Shown here piece by piece: positions 1 to 5,383 of a stretch of DNA of 10,355 nt. A model generated the notes under the pieces. The model did not search any database. It was given only the letters and a program-made list of their open reading frames with translations, and was not told the DNA's origin. Source of the stretch: PNKC01 sp039917655. Lineage in GTDB: Bacteria; Chloroflexota; Dehalococcoidia; Tepidiformales; Tepidiformaceae. Each line of letters opens with the position of its first letter. Within the stretch, counting starts at the first letter, position 1. The stretch is from NCBI GenBank assembly GCA_039917655.1, contig JBDSJC010000125.1, forward strand, positions 1 through 10,355, written 5' to 3'. The translations under genes and the position numbers were made by a program.

Positions 1-40
1 ACCGGCGGCGCCTGCCGCGGAAGCGGGTGACGCTGGCTGC

Positions 41-53
41 GGGTAGGGATTCT
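41..53 (+). repeat. Direct repeat, left copy (GGGTAGGGATTCT)
   Basis: This 13-bp sequence recurs exactly, in the same orientation, at 338-350. The left copy ends three bases before the point where recognisable IS5 transposase homology begins (56), and the right copy overlaps the 3' end of the transposase frame, so the two copies bracket the fragment. It is too long for an IS5 target duplication, and it is direct rather than inverted, so it is not a terminal inverted repeat pair. It may mark a recombination joint. Confidence 0.6.
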
Positions 54-55
54 AG

Positions 56-364
56 GGCTACGACACGCGGGCCTTCGTCGAGGAGTTGCGCCAGCGCGAG
101 GTCACCCCGCACGTCACCCAGAACACCTCTAACCGCAGGAGCGCTATCGATGTGCGGACGACCCGGTCCTGGCTACGCTCTCAGCCAGCGGGTGCGCAAG
201 CGCATCGAAGAGTGCTTCGGCTGGATCAAGACGGTGGGCGCCGGACGCAAGTTGCGCTACATCGGGATAGCCCGGAACCAGCACTGGGCGACGATCACGG
301 CGGTCGCCCTGAACCTCGTGCGGATGGCGAACATCGAGGGTAGGGATTCTGAGTTAGCTACCTG
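56..364 (+). pseudogene. IS5-family transposase, C-terminal remnant with frameshift
   Basis: This is the end of a DDE transposase of the IS5 family. Frame 2 from 56 reads GYDTRAFVEELRQRE, then TPHVTQNTSNRRSAID, the conserved block following the second catalytic Asp. Around 167-170 the reading frame changes: four bases (TCCT) stand where six are expected, so frame 3 continues from 171 with GYALSQRVRKRIEE and FGWIKTV to NLVRMANIE and a TGA at 362-364. The RKRIEE.FGW.K segment contains the catalytic Glu region. The N-terminal two thirds, with the first catalytic Asp, are absent: a TAG codon lies at 53-55 immediately before the homology. The fragment is therefore both truncated and frameshifted and cannot be an active transposase. 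The family assignment is confident; the exact IS group is not determined. Confidence 0.85.
338..350 (+). repeat. Direct repeat, right copy (GGGTAGGGATTCT)
   Basis: Exact second copy of the 13-mer at 41-53. It lies within the last codons of the transposase remnant's frame, where the family homology (NLVRMANIE) has just ended. The following bases, GAGTTAGCTAC, weakly resemble those after the left copy (AGGGCTAC), so the shared segment may be slightly longer than 13 bp with indels. Confidence 0.6.
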
Positions 365-540
365 ACAGGGCCACTCTGCGCCCTCTGCCCCCTGCCCTAA
401 CGCAGAGGCGGACCAGACCGCGCCGCAGTGCACCAAACCAGCTCTCCGGCCATCATCCCAAGCCCCTCCACCCGCCCCACGACCTGCATCGTCCCGCCAC
501 TCCGACCAACTCGAACAGAAACCCGCCCATCTTCAACACC
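365..540. other. C-rich stretch without a recognisable gene
   Basis: No coding sequence with recognisable homology is seen on either strand. The + strand is strikingly C-rich. The only structure I could pick out is an inverted repeat, CTCTGCG at 374-380 and CGCAGAG at 401-407, separated by 20 nt. No T-run follows, so it is not a convincing intrinsic terminator. The segment lies between two gene remnants and is probably decayed DNA; the last part may belong to the 5' side of the sugar-kinase remnant. Confidence 0.5.
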
Positions 541-917
541 CTGCTAGACTCCGTGGAGGCCGCGGCACTCGCCCCGGGAGCGGACGGCGACCATCTCACA
601 GAGGCCCGGCGTTGCTCTCAGCGGGGCCGGCGGCGGTCTTTGTAACCCTCGGAGAGCAGGGCAGCATAGTCGTCTCGGATGGGTTGGCGGAGTTCGTTGC
701 GCCGTTCTCAGTCGAGGCGATCGATAGCGTGGGAGCCGGAGACGCCTACTGCGGGGCGCTCGCGGTGGCGCTGGTTGAGGGCCTTGGCCTGCTCGAATCG
801 GCGAGATTTGCCAGCGCGGCGGGTGCCTGTAGCGTGCGGCATCCCGGAGCCGCCGCGTCCCTCCCACTACGGGCGGAGATAGAGGCGATGCTCCTTCGCG
901 GCGAACCCGCAGGGTAA
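541..917 (+). pseudogene. PfkB/ribokinase-family sugar kinase, C-terminal remnant with frameshift
   Basis: The kinases of this family phosphorylate sugars or nucleosides with ATP. Frame 3 from 612 reads GPAAVFVTLGEQGSIVV, then IDSVGAGDAYCGAL, the family's second signature with the GAGD anion hole and catalytic Asp, then FASAAGACSVRHPGA and SLPLRAEIEAML, ending at TAA 915-917. Upstream, frame 1 reads VEAAALAPGADGDHLTEARR, resembling the N.xEAxxL segment that precedes the VTLG block. The frames join at about 609-612 as ARR/LLSAGPAAV, implying a single lost base. About 120 of the usual 300 or so residues remain and no N-terminal substrate-binding half is visible. A short translated protein from TTG 612 is formally possible but would lack the substrate site. 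The family call is confident; the substrate cannot be told. Confidence 0.75.
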
Positions 918-1037
918 GGCGAGAACGCCGGTGGCTTGAAGATGGCCGGAAGCCCACTGATACTGAAGTTGGCGCCGAGAAGGTTGGTTATCCGTCCACC
1001 TGCAACGATTCTGTCCGCTTTGTGACCGCGCCTTCCA

Positions 1038-1048
1038 GGAAGGGGAGG
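1038..1048 (+). promoter_or_regulatory. Purine-rich Shine-Dalgarno-like tract before TTG 1054
   Basis: GGAAGGGGAGG ends 5 nt before TTG 1054 and contains a good GGAGG core. It would favour TTG 1054 as the start of the zinc-finger/SH3 protein. However, in frame it also encodes part of the finger (QEGEA), between the first and second cysteine pairs, so it could be purine-rich by coding constraint alone. Confidence 0.35.
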
Positions 1049-1053
1049 CAGTC

Positions 1054-1932
1054 TTGCGCTGCGAGGGCTGCGGCGTCATGCAACATCCCGGCTGTTGGGT
1101 GACGAACGGAGGCTGCGCCACCCGGAGCGAGCACAAAGTGACGCCCATCGCGCAGGCGTACTCCACGGGCCGGGCGGTTGGGGAGCCGGCGCCGCACCCG
1201 GGCGAAGGCACTCGCACTCGCGAGGCTCCGGGCGGGGAGCACGCCGCGGAGCCGATTCCCTCTCAAACCCGGCCGCAGCCACCGCCCTTGGCAATCGAGC
1301 GGTGGCCGGTCATCGGCGGTGCCCCTGTCCCCGCGCGGGTACAGCGGCAGCACCTCGCGGAAGGCTTCACGCCGCCTTCCGCTCCGCGCCGCTACGTGCC
1401 GCCGGAAGGCGACCCGCACGCCGCGCGCAAGCCGCTTCCGAAGATCTACAACCGCCACGGGATCCTCGAATACTGGTACGTCCCGGCCGCGCTACTCGTG
1501 GTCGGGTTGGTTGCCTTTGGGGTGATCTGGGGCGTGGGCAGGCTCACCGGGGACGATTCATCGGCGCCGTCAGTTGCGGGCATCACCCCCGGACCGACGG
1601 TGCAGCTTGGTGGTGCCGCTTCGCCTTCAACTGCGGCTACCACTCCCAATCCCGCGAGCGCCACAACGCCGGTACCTTCGGGCACTGGCAAGTTCAAGCA
1701 GGGCGACACGGTTGTCGTCACCGGAGCCGGGGACTGCCTCAATGTCCGAACAGCGCCCGGACGGACGAACGAAAAGGGCGAGGTCAATCCCAGCATCGTC
1801 TGCCTGAACGACGGCCTGGAGGTCAAAGTCCTGACCGGGCCGCAGATAGCAGGCGACCTCACGTGGTGGAAGGTGGCCACCACCCTTGGAGATGGCTGGG
1901 CCGCCGAGGACTACCTGGTCCGAAAGCCGTGA
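1054..1932 (+). CDS. Zinc-finger (prokaryotic RING-like), single-TM, SH3-domain protein
   Basis: From TTG 1054 the product is 292 residues, in three parts. The N-terminus carries metal ligands C3-x2-C6, H11-x2-C14 and C21. In the same open frame upstream (open from 967) the codons read CPLC at 1012-1023, giving C-x2-C-x12-C-x2-C-x4-H-x2-C-x6-C, the layout of prokaryotic RING-like fingers. A long Pro/Ala/Arg-rich linker follows. A single hydrophobic segment spans about 143-162 (YVPAALLVVGLVAFG...). After a Thr/Ser/Pro-rich spacer, residues about 213-292 form a bacterial SH3-like domain (LNVRTAPG, DLTWWKVAT, GWAAEDYL). The predicted topology is a cytoplasmic finger and an extracytoplasmic SH3 domain, which in this family often binds the cell envelope. 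larE starts 47 bp downstream. The true start is uncertain because no ATG, GTG or TTG lies between the upstream stop and 1054; CTG 1000 is the only near-cognate codon before the first CxxC. Function unknown. Confidence 0.65.
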   Translation: MRCEGCGVMQHPGCWVTNGGCATRSEHKVTPIAQAYSTGRAVGEPAPHPGEGTRTREAPGGEHAAEPIPSQTRPQPPPLAIERWPVIGGAPVPARVQRQHLAEGFTPPSAPRRYVPPEGDPHAARKPLPKIYNRHGILEYWYVPAALLVVGLVAFGVIWGVGRLTGDDSSAPSVAGITPGPTVQLGGAASPSTAATTPNPASATTPVPSGTGKFKQGDTVVVTGAGDCLNVRTAPGRTNEKGEVNPSIVCLNDGLEVKVLTGPQIAGDLTWWKVATTLGDGWAAEDYLVRKP

Positions 1933-1967
1933 CGCCCGCACGTCCGGCGCGAGACGCTGGCACGGGC

Positions 1968-1973
1968 TACGAT
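1968..1973 (+). promoter_or_regulatory. Possible -10 box (TACGAT) for larE, leaderless spacing
   Basis: TACGAT fits the TANNNT -10 pattern and leaves 6 nt before the larE ATG at 1980, which would place transcription initiation at or next to the start codon. No good -35 hexamer and no Shine-Dalgarno sequence is seen in the 47-bp gap after the zinc-finger gene. Prediction from pattern only. Confidence 0.35.
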
Positions 1974-1979
1974 GGGTGC

Positions 1980-2783
1980 ATGACCGAACTCGCCGAAAAG
2001 CGATCGGCGCTGGTCGCCGAACTCTCCAGCTTTCCCCGGGTGGTGGTGGCCTTCAGCGGCGGGGTCGATTCCACGCTGCTCGCGGCTCTTGCGCAGGAGG
2101 CCCTGGGTGGCCGGGCGCGTGCAATCACCGGGCTTTCCCCGTCCGTGGCCGAATCTGAGCGCCAGGAAGCGGCCGACTTGGCGGCGCTCATCGGCATCGA
2201 ACACGAGTTCATCGAGACTCACGAGATGGACAACCCCGAGTACGTTGCGAACAGCCCGATGCGCTGCTTCCACTGCAAGGACGAACTCTACGGGCTGCTC
2301 GAAGCGATCGCGGGGGCCGCCGGGGACGCGGTCGTGGTTGATGGCACGAACGCGGACGACGCCGGCGACTGGCGGCCGGGCCGCAGAGCGGCCACGGACC
2401 ACCGGGTGCGCAGCCCACTGCTTGACCTTGGTGTGACGAAGGACGAAATCCGCGAACTCTCCCACCAGATGGGTCTGCCGACGTGGGAAAAGCCAGCCAT
2501 GGCCTGCCTCGCCAGCCGCATCCCGCACGGCACGCCGGTTACGGTGGAGGCGCTCGACCAGGTGGGGGCGGCAGAGGCAGTCCTGCGCGCGTTCGGCATG
2601 CGCCAGGTGCGTGTCCGCCACCATGGCGAAGTGGCGCGGATCGAAACCGACGACGACGGGATGGCCATCGCTTTTGCTCCGGAGAACCGTGGAAAGCTGG
2701 TGGCGCGGCTACAGAATCTCGGCTTCAAGCACGTTGCGTTGGACCTTAGGGGATACCGTTCAGGGAGCATGAACGCGGTTTAG
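1980..2783 (+). CDS. larE: LarE, ATP-dependent sulfur transferase for nickel-pincer cofactor synthesis
   Basis: LarE adenylates the carboxylates of pyridinium-3,5-biscarboxylic acid mononucleotide and converts them to thiocarboxylates, a late step before LarC inserts nickel to make the cofactor of lactate racemase (LarA) and relatives. The 267-residue length fits the family. Residues 26-31 are the PP-loop SGGVDS. The segment CFHCK carries C96 and C99, and MACLASRIPHGT carries C176. C176 aligns with the sacrificial cysteine of Lactobacillus plantarum LarE. The additional CxxC suggests the three-cysteine class, for which Thermotoga maritima LarE is known to carry a [4Fe-4S] cluster instead of sacrificing its cysteine; that mode is inferred here. 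The C-terminus has VRVRHHGEVARIE and LDLRGYRSGSMN. The ATG at 1980 lacks a Shine-Dalgarno sequence. No larB, larC or larA occurs in this window. Confidence 0.92.
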   Translation: MTELAEKRSALVAELSSFPRVVVAFSGGVDSTLLAALAQEALGGRARAITGLSPSVAESERQEAADLAALIGIEHEFIETHEMDNPEYVANSPMRCFHCKDELYGLLEAIAGAAGDAVVVDGTNADDAGDWRPGRRAATDHRVRSPLLDLGVTKDEIRELSHQMGLPTWEKPAMACLASRIPHGTPVTVEALDQVGAAEAVLRAFGMRQVRVRHHGEVARIETDDDGMAIAFAPENRGKLVARLQNLGFKHVALDLRGYRSGSMNAV

Positions 2784-2812
2784 CCAGCGCCGATCGGCCT
2801 GCTACCCCGGCC

Positions 2813-2833
2813 CCGCGGTGTACGCCGCCGCGG
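2813..2833 (+). terminator. GC-rich hairpin after larE, possible terminator
   Basis: CCGCGG at 2813-2818 and CCGCGG at 2828-2833 can pair around a 9-nt loop, 30 bp after the larE stop. There is no following T-run, so a classical intrinsic terminator is not supported; the pairing may be chance in GC-rich DNA. Confidence 0.2.
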
Positions 2834-2913
2834 CTCGCGCTCGAATGCGGATGGCTGGTCTGGCTTCGGCATGCGCCCGGATAGTGGCCCCTTCCGCAAT
2901 CGCGCCCGAGTGA

Positions 2914-2919
2914 TAAGGT
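2914..2919 (+). promoter_or_regulatory. Possible -10 box (TAAGGT) or SD overlap before the NAT gene
   Basis: TAAGGT matches TANNNT and leaves 8 nt before ATG 2928. The same bases contain AAGG (2915-2918), which could act as a weak ribosome-binding site 9 nt from the start. The sequence cannot separate the two roles, but either supports ATG 2928 over the alternative ATG at 2952. Confidence 0.3.
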
Positions 2920-2927
2920 TCGCCCCG

Positions 2928-3695
2928 ATGATCGTTCAGCCCGAGCCGCACATGGATATCGACGCCTACCTCCTTCGCATCGGCTACACCGGCCCGGCCG
3001 AGCCGACGCTTGAAGCCTTGCGCGCGATGCACCGCGCTCACTTCTATTCGGTGCCGTTCGAAAACCTCGATATCCACACTGGCGTGCGCATCGAGGTCGA
3101 TGGTGCGGTCAACTTCGACAAGATCGTGACGCGGCGGCGCGGCGGCTTCTGCCTCGAACTCAGTGGCCTCTTCGCCCGCGTCTTGCGCCAGATCGGCTTC
3201 CAGGTGGACGTGCTTGGGGGTCGCGTGATGCAAGAGGGACGCCTGGGCGTGCCGCTCAGCCACATGACACTGCTGGTCCACTTCGATGAGCCGTGGTTGG
3301 CCGACGTGGGGTTCGGCGGCCGGGTCGCCGGCCCGTTGAGGCTCTTGGAACGGGATCCCCAGGTCATCGAAGGCCGTAAGCACGTCATCGACAACGACGG
3401 TGATCACTGGATCCTCAGCCATTGGGAACTCGATGGTACCGCCATGAGTTACGTGTTCACCCTCCAGCCGCGCGACTTCTGCGAGTTCGACGCTGTCTGC
3501 CACTGGCTACAGACGTCATCGGAGTCCCGCTTTACCCACGCCAAGATGGTCACGCTCGCCAGGCCCGAAGGCCGTGCGACGTTTGCCGGCGCCACGCTCA
3601 TCGAAACACACGGCACCGAACGCGCCGAAGTTCCGGTGGCTGGCGCGGACGACGAAGCCACCCTCCTCCGAGAACACTTCGGCATCAGTTTGTAG
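2928..3695 (+). CDS. nat: Arylamine N-acetyltransferase (NAT family)
   Basis: NAT enzymes transfer an acyl group, usually acetyl from acetyl-CoA, to arylamines, hydrazines and related amines through a cysteine thioester. The family's triad is complete: Cys75 in RRGGFCLELSGLF, His112 in LSHMTLLV, and Asp126 in LADVGFGG. The spacing closely follows the classical C69/H107/D122 arrangement. The N-terminal helical part (YLLRIGYTGP, FYSVPFENLDIHTG) and the C-terminal domain up to LLREHFGISL are also typical. From ATG 2928 the product is 255 residues, slightly shorter than the usual 270-280. ATG 2952 would give 247, and an ATG at 2871 would add a non-homologous extension. The gene is convergent with the carboxylase gene, with 57 bp between stops. 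The physiological substrate is not evident from the neighbours; some bacterial NATs act in secondary metabolism or lipid pathways. Confidence 0.93.
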   Translation: MIVQPEPHMDIDAYLLRIGYTGPAEPTLEALRAMHRAHFYSVPFENLDIHTGVRIEVDGAVNFDKIVTRRRGGFCLELSGLFARVLRQIGFQVDVLGGRVMQEGRLGVPLSHMTLLVHFDEPWLADVGFGGRVAGPLRLLERDPQVIEGRKHVIDNDGDHWILSHWELDGTAMSYVFTLQPRDFCEFDAVCHWLQTSSESRFTHAKMVTLARPEGRATFAGATLIETHGTERAEVPVAGADDEATLLREHFGISL

Positions 3696-3704
3696 ATACG
3701 ACGC

Positions 3705-3720
3705 AAAAGCGGCCGTCCGC
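3705..3720 (-). terminator. Weak intrinsic-terminator-like hairpin after the carboxylase gene
   Basis: Read on the minus strand, GCGG-ACGG-CCGC is followed directly by TTTT (3705-3708), 32 bp after the carboxylase stop. The four-pair stem is short but all GC, and the T-run is in the right place. It lies between convergent genes, where a terminator is expected. Confidence 0.35.
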
Positions 3721-3752
3721 CTCCCGCCTCCAGCGTCTCCCGTCCGCGCCGG

Positions 3753-5363
3753 CTACATGCGAAAGAGGCCCCATTTCGCGTCCGGGATGGGCGCGTTGAG
3801 CGCCGCGGCGATGCCCAGTGCCAACACCCGCCGCGTGTCGAGCGGGTCTATCACGCCGTCATCCCAGATGCGCGCTGTGCTGAAGTACGGTGAGCCCTCT
3901 TCTTCGTAGCGCGCGATCGTTGGCGCTTTGAACTGCTCCTGCTGCTCCGCGGAGAGTGCTTCGCCACGGTCCATTCGGACCTGGAGGAGGACGCTCGCCG
4001 CCTGCTCGCCGCCCATCACGCTGATCCGCGCGTTCGGCCACATCCACAATTGGCGCGGACTGTACGCGCGGCCGCACATCGCGTAATTCCCGGCGCCAAA
4101 ACTCCCGCCGATCACAACGGTGAACTTCGGCACATTCGCGGTCGCGACCGCCGTAACCATCTTTGCCCCGTCGCGGATGATCCCGGCGTTTTCGTACTGT
4201 TTGCCCACCATGAAGCCAGTGATGTTCTGGAGGAACACCAGCGGCACCTTGCGCTGCCCGCAGAGTTCGATGAAGTGCGCGCCCTTCAGCGCGGATTCGC
4301 CGAAGAGGATGCCGTTGTTCGCCACGATGCCCACGGGGAACCCGGCCAACCGCGCAAACCCGCAGACGAGCGTCGTGCCGTAACGCGCTTTGAATTCGTG
4401 AAACCGCGACCCGTCAACAAGGCGTGCGATTACTTCGCGCACATCGTAAGAGTGCTTCGAATCGGGAGGGATGATCCCGTAAAGGTCCTCCACCGGATGC
4501 ACCGGTTCCTCCGCCGCGGCCACCTCCCACGGCGCTGTCCTCGAACGGGGGATCGATTCGAAGATGCCGCGGACGATGCTCAGCGCGTGACCGTCATCCT
4601 CGGCGAGATGATCCGCGACCCCGCTGATGCGCGTGTGGACGTCGGCGCCGCCCAACTCTTCGGCCGTCGTGATTTCGCCCGTCGCCGCTCTCACGAGAGG
4701 CGGACCGCCGAGAAAGATCGTCCCGGTCCCGCGCACAATGACGTTCTCATCGCTCATCGCCGGCACATAAGCGCCCCCGGCGGTGCACGATCCCATGACG
4801 GCCGCCACCTGGTAGATGCCCTGCGCGCTCATCTGCGCCTGGTTGTAGAAGATGCGGCCGAAGTGCGTGCGGTCCGGGAACACGTCGTGCTGTAGCGGTA
4901 GGAACGCACCGCCAGAGTCCACAAGGTAGATGCACGGCAGCCGGTTCTGCTCCGCGATTTCTTGCGCGCGGAGATGCTTCTTTACGGTCAACGGGTAGTA
5001 GGTGCCGCCTTTGACTGTCGCGTCGTTCGCCACGATGACGCATTCGTGGCCAGCCACGACGCCAATGCCCGTGACGATCCCCGCGCTCGGCACGTCATCG
5101 TCGTAGACTCCGTCGGCGGCCAGCGGGCTCAGTTCAAGGAACGTGGTCGCTGGGTCGATCAGGCGCTGGATGCGTTCGCGGGCAAGTAGCTTGCCGCGTT
5201 CGTGGTGGCGGTTGACGTACTCTTCGCCGCCGCCCAATGCCACGCGGGCGAGCCGCTCCCGAAGGTCCGCCACCAGCGCGCGGTTCGCCTCGCTGTTCGC
5301 CTTGAAACGCGGGTCGCGGAGGTCCACGCGGGTCGGCAGCTCAGGGGTATCGTGCCAGTCCAT
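3753..5363 (-). CDS. mccB: Acyl-CoA carboxylase carboxyltransferase subunit, likely methylcrotonoyl-CoA carboxylase beta
   Basis: This subunit transfers the carboxyl group from biotin-carried carboxybiotin to an acyl-CoA. The 536 residues match the usual length of methylcrotonoyl-CoA carboxylase beta, the leucine-degradation enzyme. Both crotonase-like halves are visible. The N-half has ERGKLLARERI (55-65), NDATVKGGTYYPLTVKKH (113-130), SGGAFLPLQ and the oxyanion segment GSCTAGGAYVPAMSDE (191-206). The C-half has GILFGESALKGAHFIELC (351-368), FLQNITGFMVG (377-387) and GGSFGAGNYAMCGRAY (419-434), then MWPNARISVMGGEQAA. GTGTIFLGGPPLVRAATGE is characteristic of the MCC/geranyl-CoA group rather than propionyl-CoA carboxylase. 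Geranyl-CoA carboxylase beta is the main alternative. No biotin-carboxylase subunit lies in the window, so the partner is encoded elsewhere. ATG 5363 has no Shine-Dalgarno sequence and lies 20 bp from a divergent gene. Confidence 0.9.
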   Translation of the reverse strand: MDWHDTPELPTRVDLRDPRFKANSEANRALVADLRERLARVALGGGEEYVNRHHERGKLLARERIQRLIDPATTFLELSPLAADGVYDDDVPSAGIVTGIGVVAGHECVIVANDATVKGGTYYPLTVKKHLRAQEIAEQNRLPCIYLVDSGGAFLPLQHDVFPDRTHFGRIFYNQAQMSAQGIYQVAAVMGSCTAGGAYVPAMSDENVIVRGTGTIFLGGPPLVRAATGEITTAEELGGADVHTRISGVADHLAEDDGHALSIVRGIFESIPRSRTAPWEVAAAEEPVHPVEDLYGIIPPDSKHSYDVREVIARLVDGSRFHEFKARYGTTLVCGFARLAGFPVGIVANNGILFGESALKGAHFIELCGQRKVPLVFLQNITGFMVGKQYENAGIIRDGAKMVTAVATANVPKFTVVIGGSFGAGNYAMCGRAYSPRQLWMWPNARISVMGGEQAASVLLQVRMDRGEALSAEQQEQFKAPTIARYEEEGSPYFSTARIWDDGVIDPLDTRRVLALGIAAALNAPIPDAKWGLFRM

Positions 5364-5370
5364 GGGGCGG

Positions 5371-5377
5371 TAGCGTA
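5371..5377. promoter_or_regulatory. Symmetric divergent -10 box (TAGCGTA)
   Basis: The 20-bp gap between the divergent starts (5363 and 5384) contains TAGCGTA. Its plus strand gives TAGCGT (5371-5376), leaving 7 nt before ATG 5384. Its minus strand gives TACGCT (5377 to 5372), leaving 8 nt before ATG 5363. Both fit TANNNT at leaderless spacing. I could not find a good -35 hexamer for either direction. Symmetric TANNNTA boxes are known to drive divergent transcription in bacteria. Confidence 0.4.
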
Positions 5378-5383
5378 CAGGTC

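Noticed and set aside
2..46. Open frame at the left edge reading PAAPAAEAGDAGCG and a TAG, possibly the 3' end of a gene
   Set aside because: Only 14 low-complexity residues with no recognisable homology; GC-rich DNA gives such frames readily.
374..407. Inverted repeat CTCTGCG/CGCAGAG as a terminator or IS end
   Set aside because: The loop is 20 nt, there is no T-run, and no element boundary coincides with it.
1095..1979. In-frame upstream extension of larE giving a 562-residue protein
   Set aside because: The extension overlaps the zinc-finger/SH3 gene in another frame and translates to Arg/Gly-rich sequence without homology; LarE homology begins at ATG 1980.
1911..2624. Long minus-strand open frame (237 residues) opposite larE
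   Set aside because: Antisense shadow in GC-rich DNA; no family features, and larE is clearly the coding strand.
2802..3503. Long minus-strand open frame opposite the N-acetyltransferase
   Set aside because: The opposite strand encodes an enzyme with a complete catalytic triad; the antisense product shows no recognisable domain.
4050..4895. Plus-strand open frame of 281 residues within the carboxylase gene
   Set aside because: Antisense shadow of a full-length carboxyltransferase; the composition is typical of reverse-strand translation.
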